Shown here in pieces: positions 40,860 through 54,900 of a stretch of DNA of 64,000 nucleotides. The position numbers and the translations under genes are program-made. Source of the stretch: Halictus rubicundus (Eukaryota; Arthropoda; Insecta; Hymenoptera; Halictidae); NCBI RefSeq assembly GCF_050948215.1, contig NW_027488831.1, positions 62,001-126,000 of the forward strand. The letters are read 5' to 3'. Each line of letters starts with the position of its first letter. Position 1 is the first letter of the stretch. The notes below the pieces were generated by a model. That model did not search any database. It worked only from the letters and a program-made list of their open reading frames with translations, and was not told where the DNA came from.

Positions 40860-43050
40860 CTGATCCTATCCTCTATCCAATCCTCTATCCTATCCTATCC
40901 TCTATCCTATCCTATCCTCTATCCTATCCTATCCTCTATCCTATCCTATCCTCTATCCTATCCTATCCTCTATCCTGTCCTATGCTCTATCCTATCCTAT
41001 CCTCTATCCTATCGTATCCTCTATCCTATCCTATCTTCTATCCTATCCTATCCTCTATCCTATCCTATCCTCTATCCTATCCTATCCTCTATCCTATCCT
41101 ATCCTCTATCCTATCCTATCCTCTATCCTATCCTATCCTCTATCCTATCCTATCCTCTATCCTATCCTATCCTCTATCCTATCCTTTCCTGTATCCTATC
41201 CAATCCTCTATCCTATCGTATCCTCTATCCTATCCTATCTTCTATCCTATCCTATCCTCTATCCTATCCTATCCTCTATCCTATCCTATCCTCTATCCGA
41301 TCCTAGCCTCTATCCTATCCTATCCTCTATCCTATCCTATCTTCTATCCTATCCTATCCTCTATCCTATCAAATCCCCTATCCTATCCTCTATCCTATCC
41401 TATCCTGTATCCTATCCAATCCTCAACCCTATACTATCATCTATCCTCTATCCTATCCAATCCTCTATCCTATCCATTCCTCTATCCTATCATATCCTCT
41501 ATCCTATAATATCCTCTATCCTATCCTATCCTCTATCCTATCCTATCTTCTATCCTATCCTATCCTCTATCCTATCAAATCCCCTATCCTATCCTCTATC
41601 CTATCCTATCCTGTATCCTATCCAATCCTCAATCCTATCCTATCATCTGTCCTCTATCCTATCCAATCCTCTAACCTATCCATTCCTCTATCCTATCATA
41701 TCCTCTATCCTATAATATCCTCTATCCTATCCTATCCTCTATCCAATCCTCTATCCTATCCTATCCTCTATCCTATCCTATCCTCTATCCTATCCTATCC
41801 TCTATCCTATCCTATCTTCTATCCTACCCTATCATCTATCCTATCAAATCTCCTATCCTATCCTCTATCCTATCGTATCCTCTATCCTATCCTATCTTCT
41901 ATCCTATCCTATCCTCTATCCTATCAAATCCCCAATCCTATCCTCTATCCTATCCTATCCTCTATCCTATCCTATCCTCTATCCTATCCTATCCTCTATC
42001 CTATCCTATCCAATCCTCTATCCTATCCTATCCTCTATCCTATCCTATCCTCTATCCTATCCTATCCTCTATCCTATCCTATCCTCTATCCTGTCCTATC
42101 CTCTATCCTCTATCCTCTATCCTCTATCCTCTATCCTCTATCCTCTATCCTCTATCCTCTATCCTCTATCCTATCCTATCCTCTATCCTATCCTATCCTC
42201 TATCCTATCCTATCCTCTATCCTATCCTATCCTCTATCCTATCCTATCTTCTATCCTATCCTATCCTCTATCCTATCAAATCCCCTATCCTATTCTCTAT
42301 CCTATCCTATCCTGTATCCTATCCAATCCTCAATCCTATCCTATCATTTATCCTCTATCTTATCCAATCCTCTATCCTATCCATTCCTCTATCCTATCAT
42401 ATCCTCTATCCTATAATATCCTCTATCCTATCCTACCCTCTATCCAATCCTCTATCCTATCCTATCCTCTATCCTATCCTATCCTCTACCCTATCCTATC
42501 CTCTATCCTATCCTATCTTCTATCCTACCCTATCATCTATCCTATCAAATCCCCTATCCTATCCTCTATCCTATCCTATCCTCTATCCTATCCTATACTC
42601 TATCCTATCGTATCCTCTATCCTATCCTATCTTCTATCCTATCCTATCCTCTATCCTATCCTATCCTCTATCCTATCCTATCCTCTATCCTATCCTATCC
42701 TCTATCCTATCCTATCCTCTATCCTATCCTATCCTCTATTCTATCCTATCCTCTATCCTATCCTATCCTCTATCCTATCCAATCTTCTATCCTATCCTAT
42801 CCTCTATCCTATCAAATCCCCTATCCTATCCTCTATCCTATCCTATCCTCTATCCTATCCTATCCTCTAGCCTATCCTATCCTCTATCCTATCCTATTCT
42901 CTATCCTATCCTATCCTCTATCCTATCCTATCCTCTATCCTATCCTATCCAATCCTCTATCCTATCCTATCCTCTATCCTATCCTATCCTCTATCCAATC
43001 CTATCCTCTATCCTATCCTATCCTCTATCCTATCCTATCCTCTATCCTGT
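40860..43050. repeat. Segment paralogous to 57.3-59.4 kb
   Basis: Landmarks ATGCTC at 40,982 and 57,406, and TAGCC at 41,304 and 57,728, have an offset of 16,424 bp. The rare CTCAACCCTATAC occurs at 41,424 and 57,848 with the same offset. Further right the offset becomes 16,390 (CAAAT at 41,576 and 57,966), then 16,407 (heptamer tract start at 42,102 and 58,509), then 16,414 (TACTC at 42,596 and 59,010). The steps are exactly -34, +17 and +7 bp, that is, two units, one unit and one heptamer. Confidence 0.82.
42102..42171. repeat. Pure heptamer tract, 10 copies of TCTATCC
   Basis: Ten contiguous TCTATCC copies follow CCTGTCCTATCC. The orthologous position in the paralogous segment (58,509) has eleven. 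Confidence 0.92.
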
Positions 43051-44600
43051 CCTATGCTCTATCCTATCCTACCCTCTATCCTATCGTATCCTCTATCCTA
43101 TCCTATCTTCTATCTTATCCTATCCTCTATCCTATCCTATCCTCTATCCTATCCTATCCTCTATCCTATCCTATCCTCTATCCGATCCTATCCTCTATCC
43201 TATAATATCCTCTATCCTATCCTATCTTCTATCCTATCCTATCCTCTATCCTATCAAATCCCCCATCCTATCCTCTATCCTATCCGATCCTCTATCCTAT
43301 CCTATCCTCTATCCTATCCTATCCTCTATCCTATCCTATCCTCTATCCTATCCTATCCTCTATCCTATCCTATCCTATCCTCTATCCTATCGTATCCTCT
43401 ATCTGATCCTATCCTCTATCCAATCCTCTATCCTATCCTATCCGCTATCCTATCCTATCCTCTATCCTATCCTATCCTCTATCCTATCCTATCCTCTATC
43501 CTATCCTATCCTCTATCCTGTCCTATGCTCTATACTATCCTATCCACTATCCTATCGTATCCTCTATCCTATCCTATCGTCTATCCTATCCTATCCTCTA
43601 TCCTATCCTATCCTCTATCCTATCCTATCCTCTATCCTATCCTATCCTCTATCCTATCCTATCCTCTATCCTATCCTATCCTCTATCCTATCCTATCCTC
43701 TATCCTATCCTATCCTCTATCCTATCCTATCCTCTATCCTATCCTATCCTCTATCCTATCCTATCCTCTATCCTATCCTTTCCTGTATCCTATCCAATCC
43801 TCTATCCTATCGTATCCTCTATCCTATCCTATCATCTATCCTATCCTATCCTCTATCCTATCCCATCCTCTATCCTATCCTATCCTCTATCCGATCCTAT
43901 CCTCTATCCTATCCTATCCTCTATCCTATCCTGTCCTCTATCCTATCCTATCCTCTATCCTATCCTATCCTCTATCCTTTCCTATCCTCTATCCTATCCT
44001 ATCCTCTATCCTATCCTATCCTCTATCCTATCCTATCCTCTCTCATATCCTATCCTCTATCCTATCCTATCCTCTATCCTGTCCTATGCTCTATCCTATC
44101 CTATCCTCTATCCTATCCGCTCCTCTATCCTATCCTATCCTCTGTCCTATCCTATCCTCTATCCTATCCTATCCTCTATCCTATCCTATCCTCTATCCTA
44201 TCCTATCCTCTATCCTATCCTATCCTCTATCCTATCAAATACCCCATCCTATCCTATCCTCTATCCTATCCTATCCTCTATCCTATCCTATCCTCTATCC
44301 TATCCTATCCTCTATCCTATCCTATCCTCTATCCTATCGTATCCTCTATCTGATCCTATCCTCTATCCAATCCTCTATCCTATCCTATCCTCTATCCTAT
44401 CCTATCCTCTATCCTATCCTATCCTCTATCCTATCCTATCCTCTATCCTATCCTATCCTGTATCCTATCCAATCCTCAATCCTATCCTATCATCTGTCCT
44501 CTATCCTATCCAATCCTCTATCCTATCCATTCCTCTATCCTATCATATCCTCTATCCTATAATATCCTCTATCCTATCCTATCCTCTATCCAATCCTCTA
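43000..44600. repeat. Block of about 1.5 kb, related to 46.2-47.6 kb and 59.7-60.9 kb
   Basis: The block opens with the landmark ATGCTC followed by CTACCCTC at 43,054, which recurs at 46,210, 59,743 and 60,163. Shared downstream markers include TCTTCTATCC, TCCGATCC, CAAATCCCCC, TATCCGATCC, TATCGTATCC with TCTGATCC, CCGCTATCC and TATCCACTATCC. The right half (from about 43,760) instead resembles the CCGCTCC-containing blocks at 63.2-63.7 kb. The block is thus a mosaic of two higher-order types. Confidence 0.7.
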
Positions 44601-44982
44601 TCCTATCCTATCCTCTATCCTATCCTATCCTCTATCCTATCCTATCCTCTATCCTATCCTATCTTCTATCCTACCCTATCATCTATCCTATCAAATCTCC
44701 TATCCTATCCTCTATCCTATCGTATCCTCTATCCTATCCTATCTTCTATCCTATCCTATCCTCTATCCTATCAAATCCCCAATCCTATCCTCTATCCTAT
44801 CCTATCCTCTATCCTATCCTATCCTCTATCCTATCCTATCCTCTATCCTATCCTATCCTCTATCCTATCCTATCCTCTATCCTATCCTATCCAATCCTCT
44901 ATCCTATCCTATCCTCTATCCTATCCTATCCTCTATCCTATCCTATCCTCTATCCTATCCTATCCTCTATCCTGTCCTATCC

Positions 44983-45052
44983 TCTATCCTCTATCCTCTA
45001 TCCTCTATCCTCTATCCTCTATCCTCTATCCTCTATCCTCTATCCTCTATCC
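44983..45052. repeat. Pure heptamer tract, 10 copies of TCTATCC
   Basis: Ten contiguous copies follow CCTGTCCTATCC. The next tract starts 922 bp to the right. Confidence 0.92.
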
Positions 45053-45904
45053 TATCCTATCCTCTATCCTATCCTATCCTCTATCCTATCCTATCCTCTA
45101 TCATATCCTATCCTCTATCCTATCCTATCTTCTATCCTATCCTATCCTCTATCCTATCAAATCCCCTATCCTATTCTCTATCCTATCCTATCCTGTATCC
45201 TATCCAATCCTCAATCCTATCCTATCATTTATCCTCTATCCTATCCAATCCTCTATCCTATCCATTCCTCTATCCTATCATATCCTCTATCCTATAATAT
45301 CCTCTATCCTATCCTACCCTCTATCCAATCCTCTATCCTATCCTATCCTCTATCCTATCCTATCCTCTACCCTATCCTATCCTCTATCCTATCCTATCTT
45401 CTATCCTACCCTATCATCTATCCTATCAAATCCCCTATCCTATCCTCTATCCTATCCTATCCTCTATCCTATCCTATCCTCTATCCTATCGTATCCTCTA
45501 TCCTATCCTATCTTCTATCCTATCCTATCCTCTATCGTATCCTATCCTCTATCCTATCCTATCCTCTATCCTATCCTATCCTCTATCCTATCCTATCCTC
45601 TATCCTATCCTATCCTCTATTCTATCCTATCCTCTATCCTATCCTATCCTCTATCCTATCCAATCTTCTATCCTATCCTATCCTCTATCCTATCAAATCC
45701 CCTATCCTATCCTCTATCCTATCCTATCCTCTATCCTATCCTATCCTCTAGCCTATCCTATCCTCTATCCTATCCTATCCTCTATCCTATCCTATCCTCT
45801 ATCCTATCCTATCCAATCCTCTATCCTATCCTATCCTCTATCCTATCCTATCCTCTATCCTATCCTATCCTCTATCCTATCCTATCCTCTATCCTGTCCT
45901 ATCC

Positions 45905-45953
45905 TCTATCCTCTATCCTCTATCCTCTATCCTCTATCCTCTATCCTCTATCC
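45905..45953. repeat. Pure heptamer tract, 7 copies of TCTATCC
   Basis: Seven contiguous copies follow CCTGTCCTATCC, 922 bp after the start of the previous tract. The pair spacing is repeated at 58.5/59.4 kb (929 bp) and 61.2/62.1 kb (922 bp). Confidence 0.92.
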
Positions 45954-48900
45954 TATCCTATCCTCTATCCTATCCTATCCTCTATCCTATCCTCTATCCT
46001 ATCCTATCCTCTATCCTATCCTATCCTCTATCCTATCCTATCCTCTATCCTATCCTATCCTCTATCCTATCCTATCCTCTATCCTATCCTATCCTCTATC
46101 TGATCCTATCCTCTATCCTATCCTATCCTCTATCCTATCCTATCCTCTATCCAATCCTATCCTCTATCCTATCCTATCCTCTATCCTATCCTATCCTCTA
46201 TCCTGTCCTATGCTCTATCCTATCCTACCCTCTATCCTATCGTATCCTCTATCCTATCCTATCTTCTATCCTATCCTATCCTCTATCCTATCCTATCCTC
46301 TATCCTATCCTATCCTCTATCCTATCCTATCCTCTATCCGATCCTATCCTCTATCCTATCCTATCCTCTATCCTATCCTATCTTCTATCCTATCCTATCC
46401 TCTATCCTATCAAATCCCCCATCCTATCCTCTATCCTATCCGATCCTCTATCCTATCCTATCCTCTATCCTATCCTATCCTCTATCCTATCCTATCCTCT
46501 ATCCTATCCTATCCTCTATCCTATCCTATCCTATCCTCTATCCTATCGTATCCTCTATCTGATCCTATCCTCTATCCAATCCTCTATCCTATCCTATCCG
46601 CTATCCTATCCTATCCTCTATCCTATCCTATCCTCTATCCTATCCTATCCTCTATCCTATCCTATCCTCTATCCTGTCCTATGCTCTATCCTATCCTATC
46701 CACTATCCTATCGTATCCTCTATCCTATCCTATCGTCTATCCTATCCTATCCTCTATCCTATCCTATCCTCTATCCTATCCTATCCTCTATCCTATCCTA
46801 TCCTCTATCCTATCCTATCCTCTATCCTATCCTATCCTCTATCCTATCCTATCCTCTATCCTATCCTATCCTCTATCCTATCCTATCCTCTATCCTATCC
46901 TATCTTCTATCCTACCCTATCATCTATCCTATCAAATCTCCTATCCTATCCTCTATCCTATCGTATCCTCTATCCTATCCTATCTTCTATCCTATCCTAT
47001 CCTCTATCCTATCAAATCCCCAATCCTATCCTCTATCCTATCCTATCCTCTATCCTATCCTATCCTCTATCCTATCCTATCCTCTATCCTATCCTATCCT
47101 CTATCCTATCCTATCCTCTATCCTATCCTATCCAATCCTCTATCCTATCGTATCCTCTATCCTATCCTATCTTCTATCCTATCCTATCCTCTATCCTATC
47201 CAATCCTCTATCCTATCCTATCCTCTATCCTATCCTATCCTCTATCCTATCCTATCCTCTATCCTATCCTATCCTCCATCCTATCGTATCCTCTATCTGA
47301 TCCTATCCTCTATCCAATCCTCTATCCTATCCTATCCTCTATCCTATCCTATCCTCTATCCTATCCTATCCTCTATCCTATCCTATCCTCTATCCTATCC
47401 TATCCTCTATCCTGTCCTATGCTCTATCCTATCCTATCCTCTATCCTATCGTATCCTCTATCCTATCCTATCTTCTATCCTATCCTATCCTCTATCCTAT
47501 CAAATCCCCTATCCTATCCTCTATCCTATCCTATCCTGTATCCTATCCAATCCTCAATCCTATCCTATCATCTGTCCTCTATCCTATCCAATCCTCTATC
47601 CTATCCATTCCTCTATCCTATCATATCCTCTATCCTATAATATCCTCTATCCTATCCTATTATCTATCCAATCCTCTATCCTATCCTATCCTCTATCCTA
47701 TCAAATCCCCAATCCTATCCTCTATCCAATCCTATCCTCTATCCTATCCTATCCTCTATCCTATCCTATCCTCTATCCGATCCTGTCCTCTATCCTATCC
47801 TATCCTCTATCCTATCCTATCCTCTATCCTTTCCTATCCTCTATCCTATCCTATCCTCTATCCTATCCTATCCTCTCTCATATCCTATCCTCTATCCTAT
47901 CCTATCCTCTATCCTGTCCTATGCTCTATCCTATCCTATCCTCTATCCTATCCGCTCCTCTATCCTATCCTATCCTCTGTCCTATCCTATCCTCTATCCT
48001 ATCCTATCCTCTATCCTATCCTATCCTCTATCCTATCCTATCCTCTATCCTATCCTATCCTCTATCCTATCCTATCCTCTATCCTATCCTATCCTCTATC
48101 TGATCCTATCCTCTATCCAATCCTCTATCCTATCCTATCCTCTATCCTATCCTATCCTCTATCCTATCCTATCCTCTATCCTATCCTATCCTCTATCCTA
48201 TCCTATCCTCTATCCTATCCTATCCTCTATCTTGTCCTATGCTCTATCCTATCCTATCCTCTATCCTATCGTATCCTCTATCCTATCCTATCTTCTATCC
48301 TATCCTATCCTCTATCCTATCCTATCCTCTATCCTATCCTATCATCTATCCTATCCTATCCTCTATCCTATCCTATCCTCTATCCTATCCTATCCTCTAT
48401 CCGATCCTATCGTCTATCCTATCCTATCCTCTATCCTATCCTATCTTCTATCCTATCCTATCCTCTATCCTATCAAATCCCCCATCCTATCCTATCCTCT
48501 ATCCTATCCTATCCTCTATCCTATCCTATCCTCTATCCTATCCTATCCTCTATCCTATCCTATCCTCTATCCTATCCTATCTTCTATCCTACCCTATCAT
48601 CTATCCTATCAAATCTCCTATCCTATCCTCTATCCTATCGTATCCTCTATCCTATCCTATCTTCTATCCTATCCTATCCTCTATCCTATCAAATCCCCAA
48701 TCCTATCCTCTATCCTATCCTATCCTCTATCCTATCCTATCCTCTATACTATCCTATCCTCTATCCGATCCTATCCTCTATCCTATCCTATCCTCTATCC
48801 TATCCTATCCTCTATACTATCCTATCCTCTATCCTATCCTATCCTATCCTCTATCCTATCCTTTCCTGTATCCTATCCAATCCTCTAACCTATCGTATCC

Positions 48901-48974
48901 TCTATCCTATCCTATCTTCTATCCTATCCTATCCTCTATCCTATCCAATCCTCTATCCTATCCTGTCCTCTATC

Positions 48975-51900
48975 CTATCCTATCCTCTATCCTATCCTAT
49001 CCTCTATCCTATCCTATCCTCCATCCTATCGTATCCTCTATCTGATCCTATCCTCTATCCAATCCTCTATCCTATCCTATCCTCTATCCTATCCTATCCT
49101 CTATCCTATCCTATCCTCTATCCTATCCTATCCTCTATCCTATCCTATCCTCTATCCTGTCCTATGCTCTATCCTATCCTATCCTCTATCCTATCGTATC
49201 CTCTATCCTATCCTATCTTCTATCCTATCCTATCCTCTATCCTATCAAATCCCCTATCCTATCCTCTATCCTATCCTATCCTGTATCCTATCCAATCCTC
49301 AATCCTATCCTATCATCTGTCCTCTATCCTATCCAATCCTCTATCCTATCCATTCCTCTATCCTATCATATCCTCTATCCTATAATATCCTCTATCCTAT
49401 CCTATTATCTATCCAATCCTCTATCCTATCCTATCCTCTATCCTATCAAATCCCCAATCCTATCCTCTATCCAATCCTATCCTCTATCCTATCCTATCCT
49501 CTATCCTATCCTATCCTCTATCCGATCCTGTCCTCTATCCTATCCTATCCTCTATCCTATCCTATCCTCTATCCTTTCCTATCCTCTATCCTATCCTATC
49601 CTCTATCCTATCCTATCCTCTATCCTATCCTATCCTCTCTCATATCCTATCCTCTATCCTATCCTATCCTCTATCCTGTCCTATGCTCTATCCTATCCTA
49701 TCCTCTATCCTATCCGCTCCTCTATCCTATCCTATCCTCTGTCCTATCCTATCCTCTATCCTATCCTATCCTCTATCCTATCCTATCCTCTATCCTATCC
49801 TATCCTCTATCCTATCCTATCCTCTATCCTATCCTATCCTCTATCCTATCCTATCCTCTATCTGATCCTATCCTCTATCCAATCCTCTATCCTATCCTAT
49901 CCTCTATCCTATCCTATCCTCTATCCTATCCTATCCTCTATCCTATCCTATCCTCTATCCTATCCTATCCTCTATCCTATCCTATCCTCTATCCTATCCT
50001 ATCCTCTATCCTATCCTATCCTCTATTGTATCGTATCCTCTATCCTATCCTATCTTCTATCCTATCCTATCCTCTATCCTATCCTATCCTCTATCCTATC
50101 CTATCATCTATCCTATCCTATCCTCTATCCTATCCTATCCTCTATCCAATCCTATCCTCTATCCGATCCTATCCTCTATCCTATCCTATCCTCTATCCTA
50201 TCCTATCTTCTATCCTATCCTATCCTCTATCCTATCAAATACCCCATCCTATCCTATCCTCTATCCTATCCTATCCTCTATCCTATCCTATCCTCTATCC
50301 TATCCTATCCTCTATCCTATCCTATCCTCTATCCTATCGTATCCTCTATCTGATCCTATCCTCTATCCAATCCTCTATCCTATCCTATCCTCTATCCTAT
50401 CCTATCTTCTATCCTACCCTATCATCTATCCTATCAAATCTCCTATCCTATCCTCTATCCTATCGTATCCTCTATCCTATCCTATCTTCTATCCTATCCT
50501 ATCCTCTATCCTATCAAATCCCCAATCCTATCCTCTATCCTATCCTATCCTCTATCCTATCCTATCCTCTATACTATCCTATCCTCTATCCGATCCTATC
50601 CTCTATCCTATCCTATCCTCTATCCTATCCTATCCTCTATACTATCCTATCCTCTATCCTATCCTATCCTATCCTCTATCCTATCCTTTCCTGTATCCTA
50701 TCCAATCCTCTATCCTATCGTATCCTCTATCCTATCCTATCTTCTATCCTATCCTATCCTCTATCCTATCCAATCCTCTATCCTATCCTGTCCTCTATCC
50801 TATCCTATCCTCTATCCTATCCTATCCTCTATCCTATCCTATCCTCCATCCTATCGTATCCTCTATCTGATCCTATCCTCTATCCAATCCTCTATCCTAT
50901 CCTATCCTCTATCCTATCCTATCCTCTATCCTATCCTATCCTCTATCCTATCCTATCCTCTATCCTATCCTATCCTCTATCCTGTCCTATGCTCTATCCT
51001 ATCCTATCCTCTATCCTATCGTATCCTCTATCCTATCCTATCTTCTATCCTATCCTATCCTCTATCCTATCAAATCCCCTATCCTATCCTCTATCCTATC
51101 CTATCCTGTATCCTATCCAATCCTCAATCCTATCCTATCATCTGTCCTCTATCCTATCCAATCCTCTATCCTATCCATTCCTCTATCCTATCATATCCTC
51201 TATCCTATAATATCCTCTATCCTATCCTATTATCTATCCAATCCTCTATCCTATCCTATCCTCTATCCTATCAAATCCCCAATCCTATCCTCTATCCAAT
51301 CCTATCCTCTATCCTATCCTATCCTCTATCCTATCCTATCCTCTATCCGATCCTGTCCTCTATCCTATCCTATCCTCTATCCTATCCTATCCTCTATCCT
51401 TTCCTATCCTCTATCCTATCCTATCCTCTATCCTATCCTATCCTCTATCCTATCCTATCCTCTCTCATATCCTATCCTCTATCCTATCCTATCCTCTATC
51501 CTGTCCTATGCTCTATCCTATCCTATCCTCTATCCTATCCGCTCCTCTATCCTATCCTATCCTCTGTCCTATCCTATCCTCTATCCTATCCTATCCTCTA
51601 TCCTATCCTATCCTCTATCCTATCCTATCCTCTATCCTATCCTATCCTCTATCCTATCCTATCCTCTATCCTATCCTATCCTCTATCTGATCCTATCCTC
51701 TATCCAATCCTCTATCCTATCCTATCCTCTATCCTATCCTATCCTCTATCCTATCCTATCCTCTATCCTATCCTATCCTCTATCCTATCCTATCCTCTAT
51801 CCTATCCTATCCTCTATTGTATCGTATCCTCTATCCTATCCTATCTTCTATCCTATCCTATCCTCTATCCTATCCTATCCTCTATCCTATCCTATCATCT

Positions 51901-54900
51901 ATCCTATCCTATCCTCTATCCTATCCTATCCTCTATCCTATCCTATCCTCTATCCGATCCTATCCTCTATCCTATCCTATCCTCTATCCTATCCTATCTT
52001 CTATCCTATCCTATCCTCTATCCTATCAAATACCCCATCCTATCCTATCCTCTATCCTATCCTATCCTCTATCCTATCCTATCCTCTATCCTATCCTATC
52101 CTCTATCCTATCCTATCCTCTATCCTATCGTATCCTCTATCTGATCCTATCCTCTATCCAATCCTCTATCCTATCCTATCCTCTATCCTATCCTATCCTC
52201 TATCCTATCCTATCCTCTATCCTATCCTATCCTCTATCCTATCCTATCCTCTATCCTGTCCTATGCTCTATCCTATCCTATCCTCTATCCTATCGTATCC
52301 TCTATCCTATCCTATCTTCTATCCTATCCTATCCTCTATCCTATCCTATCCTCTATCCTATCCTATCCTCTATCCTATCCTATCCTCTATCCTATCCTAT
52401 CCTCTATCCTATCCTATCCTCTATCCTATCCTATCCTCTATCCTATCCTATCCTCTATCCTATCCTATCATCTATCCTATCCTATCCTCTATCCTATCCT
52501 ATCCTCTATCCTATCCTATCCTCTATCCGATCCTATCGTCTATCCTATCCTATCCTCTATCCTATCCTATCTTCTATCCTATCCTATCCTCTATCCTATC
52601 AAATCCCCCATCCTATCCTATCCTCTATCCTATCCTATCCTCTATCCTATCCTATCCTCTATCCTATCCTATCCTCTATCCTATCCTATCCTCTATCCTA
52701 TCCTATCTTCTATCCTACCCTATCATCTATCCTATCAAATCTCCTATCCTATCCTCTATCCTATCGTATCCTCTATCCTATCCTATCGTCTATCCTATCC
52801 TATCCTCTATCCTATCCTATCTTCTATCCTATCCTATCCTCTATCCTATCAAATCCCCCATCCTATCCTATCCTCTATCCTATCCTATCCTCTATCCTAT
52901 CCTATCCTCTATCCTATCCTATCCTCCATCCTATCGTATCCTCTATCTGATCCTATCCTCTATCCAATCCTCTATCCTATCCTATCCTCTATCCTATCCT
53001 ATCCTCTATCCTATCCTATCCTCTATCCTATCCTATCCTCTATCCTATCCTATCCTCTATCCTGTCCTATGCTCTATCCTATCCTATCCTCTATCCTATC
53101 GTATCCTCTATCCTATCCTATCTTCTATCCTATCCTATCCTCTATCCTATCAAATCCCCTATCCTATCCTCTATCCTATCCTATCCTGTATCCTATCCAA
53201 TCCTCAATCCTATCCTATCATCTGTCCTCTATCCTATCCAATCCTCTATCCTATCCATTCCTCTATCCTATCATATCCTCTATCCTGTAATATCCTCTAT
53301 CCTATCCTATTATCTATCCAATCCTCTATCCTATCCTATCCTCTATCCTATCAAATCCCCAATCCTATCCTCTATCCAATCCTATCCTCTATCCTATCCT
53401 ATCCTCTATCCTATCCTATCCTCTATCCGATCCTGTCCTCTATCCTATCCTATCCTCTATCCTATCCTATCCTCTATCCTTTCCTATCCTCTATCCTATC
53501 CTATCCTCTATCCTATCCTATCCTCTATCCTATCCTATCCTCTCTCATATCCTATCCTCTATCCTATCCTATCCTCTATCCTGTCCTATGCTCTATCCTA
53601 TCCTATCCTCTATCCTATCCGCTCCTCTATCCTATCCTATCCTCTGTCCTATCCTATCCTCTATCCTATCCTATCCTCTATCCTATCCTATCCTCTATCC
53701 TATCCTATCCTCTATCCTATCCTATCCTCTATCCTATCCTATCCTCTATCCTATCCTATCCTCTATCTGATCCTATCCTCTATCCAATCCTCTATCCTAT
53801 CCTATCCTCTATCCTATCCTATCCTCTATCCTATCCTATCCTCTATCCTATCCTATCCTCTATCCTATCCTATCCTCTATCCTATCCTATCCTCTATTGT
53901 ATCGTATCCTCTATCCTATCCTATCTTCTATCCTATCCTATCCTCTATCCTATCCTATCCTCTATCCTATCCTATCATCTATCCTATCCTATCCTCTATC
54001 CTATCCTATCCTCTATCCTATCCTATCCTCTATCCGATCCTATCCTCTATCCTATCCTATCCTCTATCCTATCCTATCTTCTATCCTATCCTATCCTCTA
54101 TCCTATCAAATACCCCATCCTATCCTATCCTCTATCCTATCCTATCCTCTATCCTATCCTATCCTCTATCCTATCCTATCCTCTATCCTATCCTATCCTC
54201 TATCCTATCGTATCCTCTATCTGATCCTATCCTCTATCCAATCCTCTATCCTATCCTATCCTCTATCCTATCCTATCTTCTATCCTACCCTATCATCTAT
54301 CCTATCAAATCTCCTATCCTATCCTCTATCCTATCGTATCCTCTATCCTATCCTATCTTCTATCCTATCCTATCCTCTATCCTATCAAATCCCCAATCCT
54401 ATCCTCTATCCTATCCTATCCTCTATCCTATCCTATCCTCTATACTATCCTATCCTCTATCCGATCCTATCCTCTATCCTATCCTATCCTCTATCCTATC
54501 CTATCCTCTATACTATCCTATCCTCTATCCTATCCTATCCTATCCTCTATCCTATCCTTTCCTGTATCCTATCCAATCCTCTATCCTATCGTATCCTCTA
54601 TCCTATCCTATCTTCTATCCTATCCTATCCTCTATCCTATCCAATCCTCTATCCTATCCTGTCCTCTATCCTATCCTATCCTCTATCCTATCCTATCCTC
54701 TATCCTATCCTATCCTCCATCCTATCGTATCCTCTATCTGATCCTATCCTCTATCCAATCCTCTATCCTATCCTATCCTCTATCCTATCCTATCCTCTAT
54801 CCTATCCTATCCTCTATCCTATCCTATCCTCTATCCTATCCTATCCTCTATCCTGTCCTATGCTCTATCCTATCCTATCCTCTATCCTATCGTATCCTCT

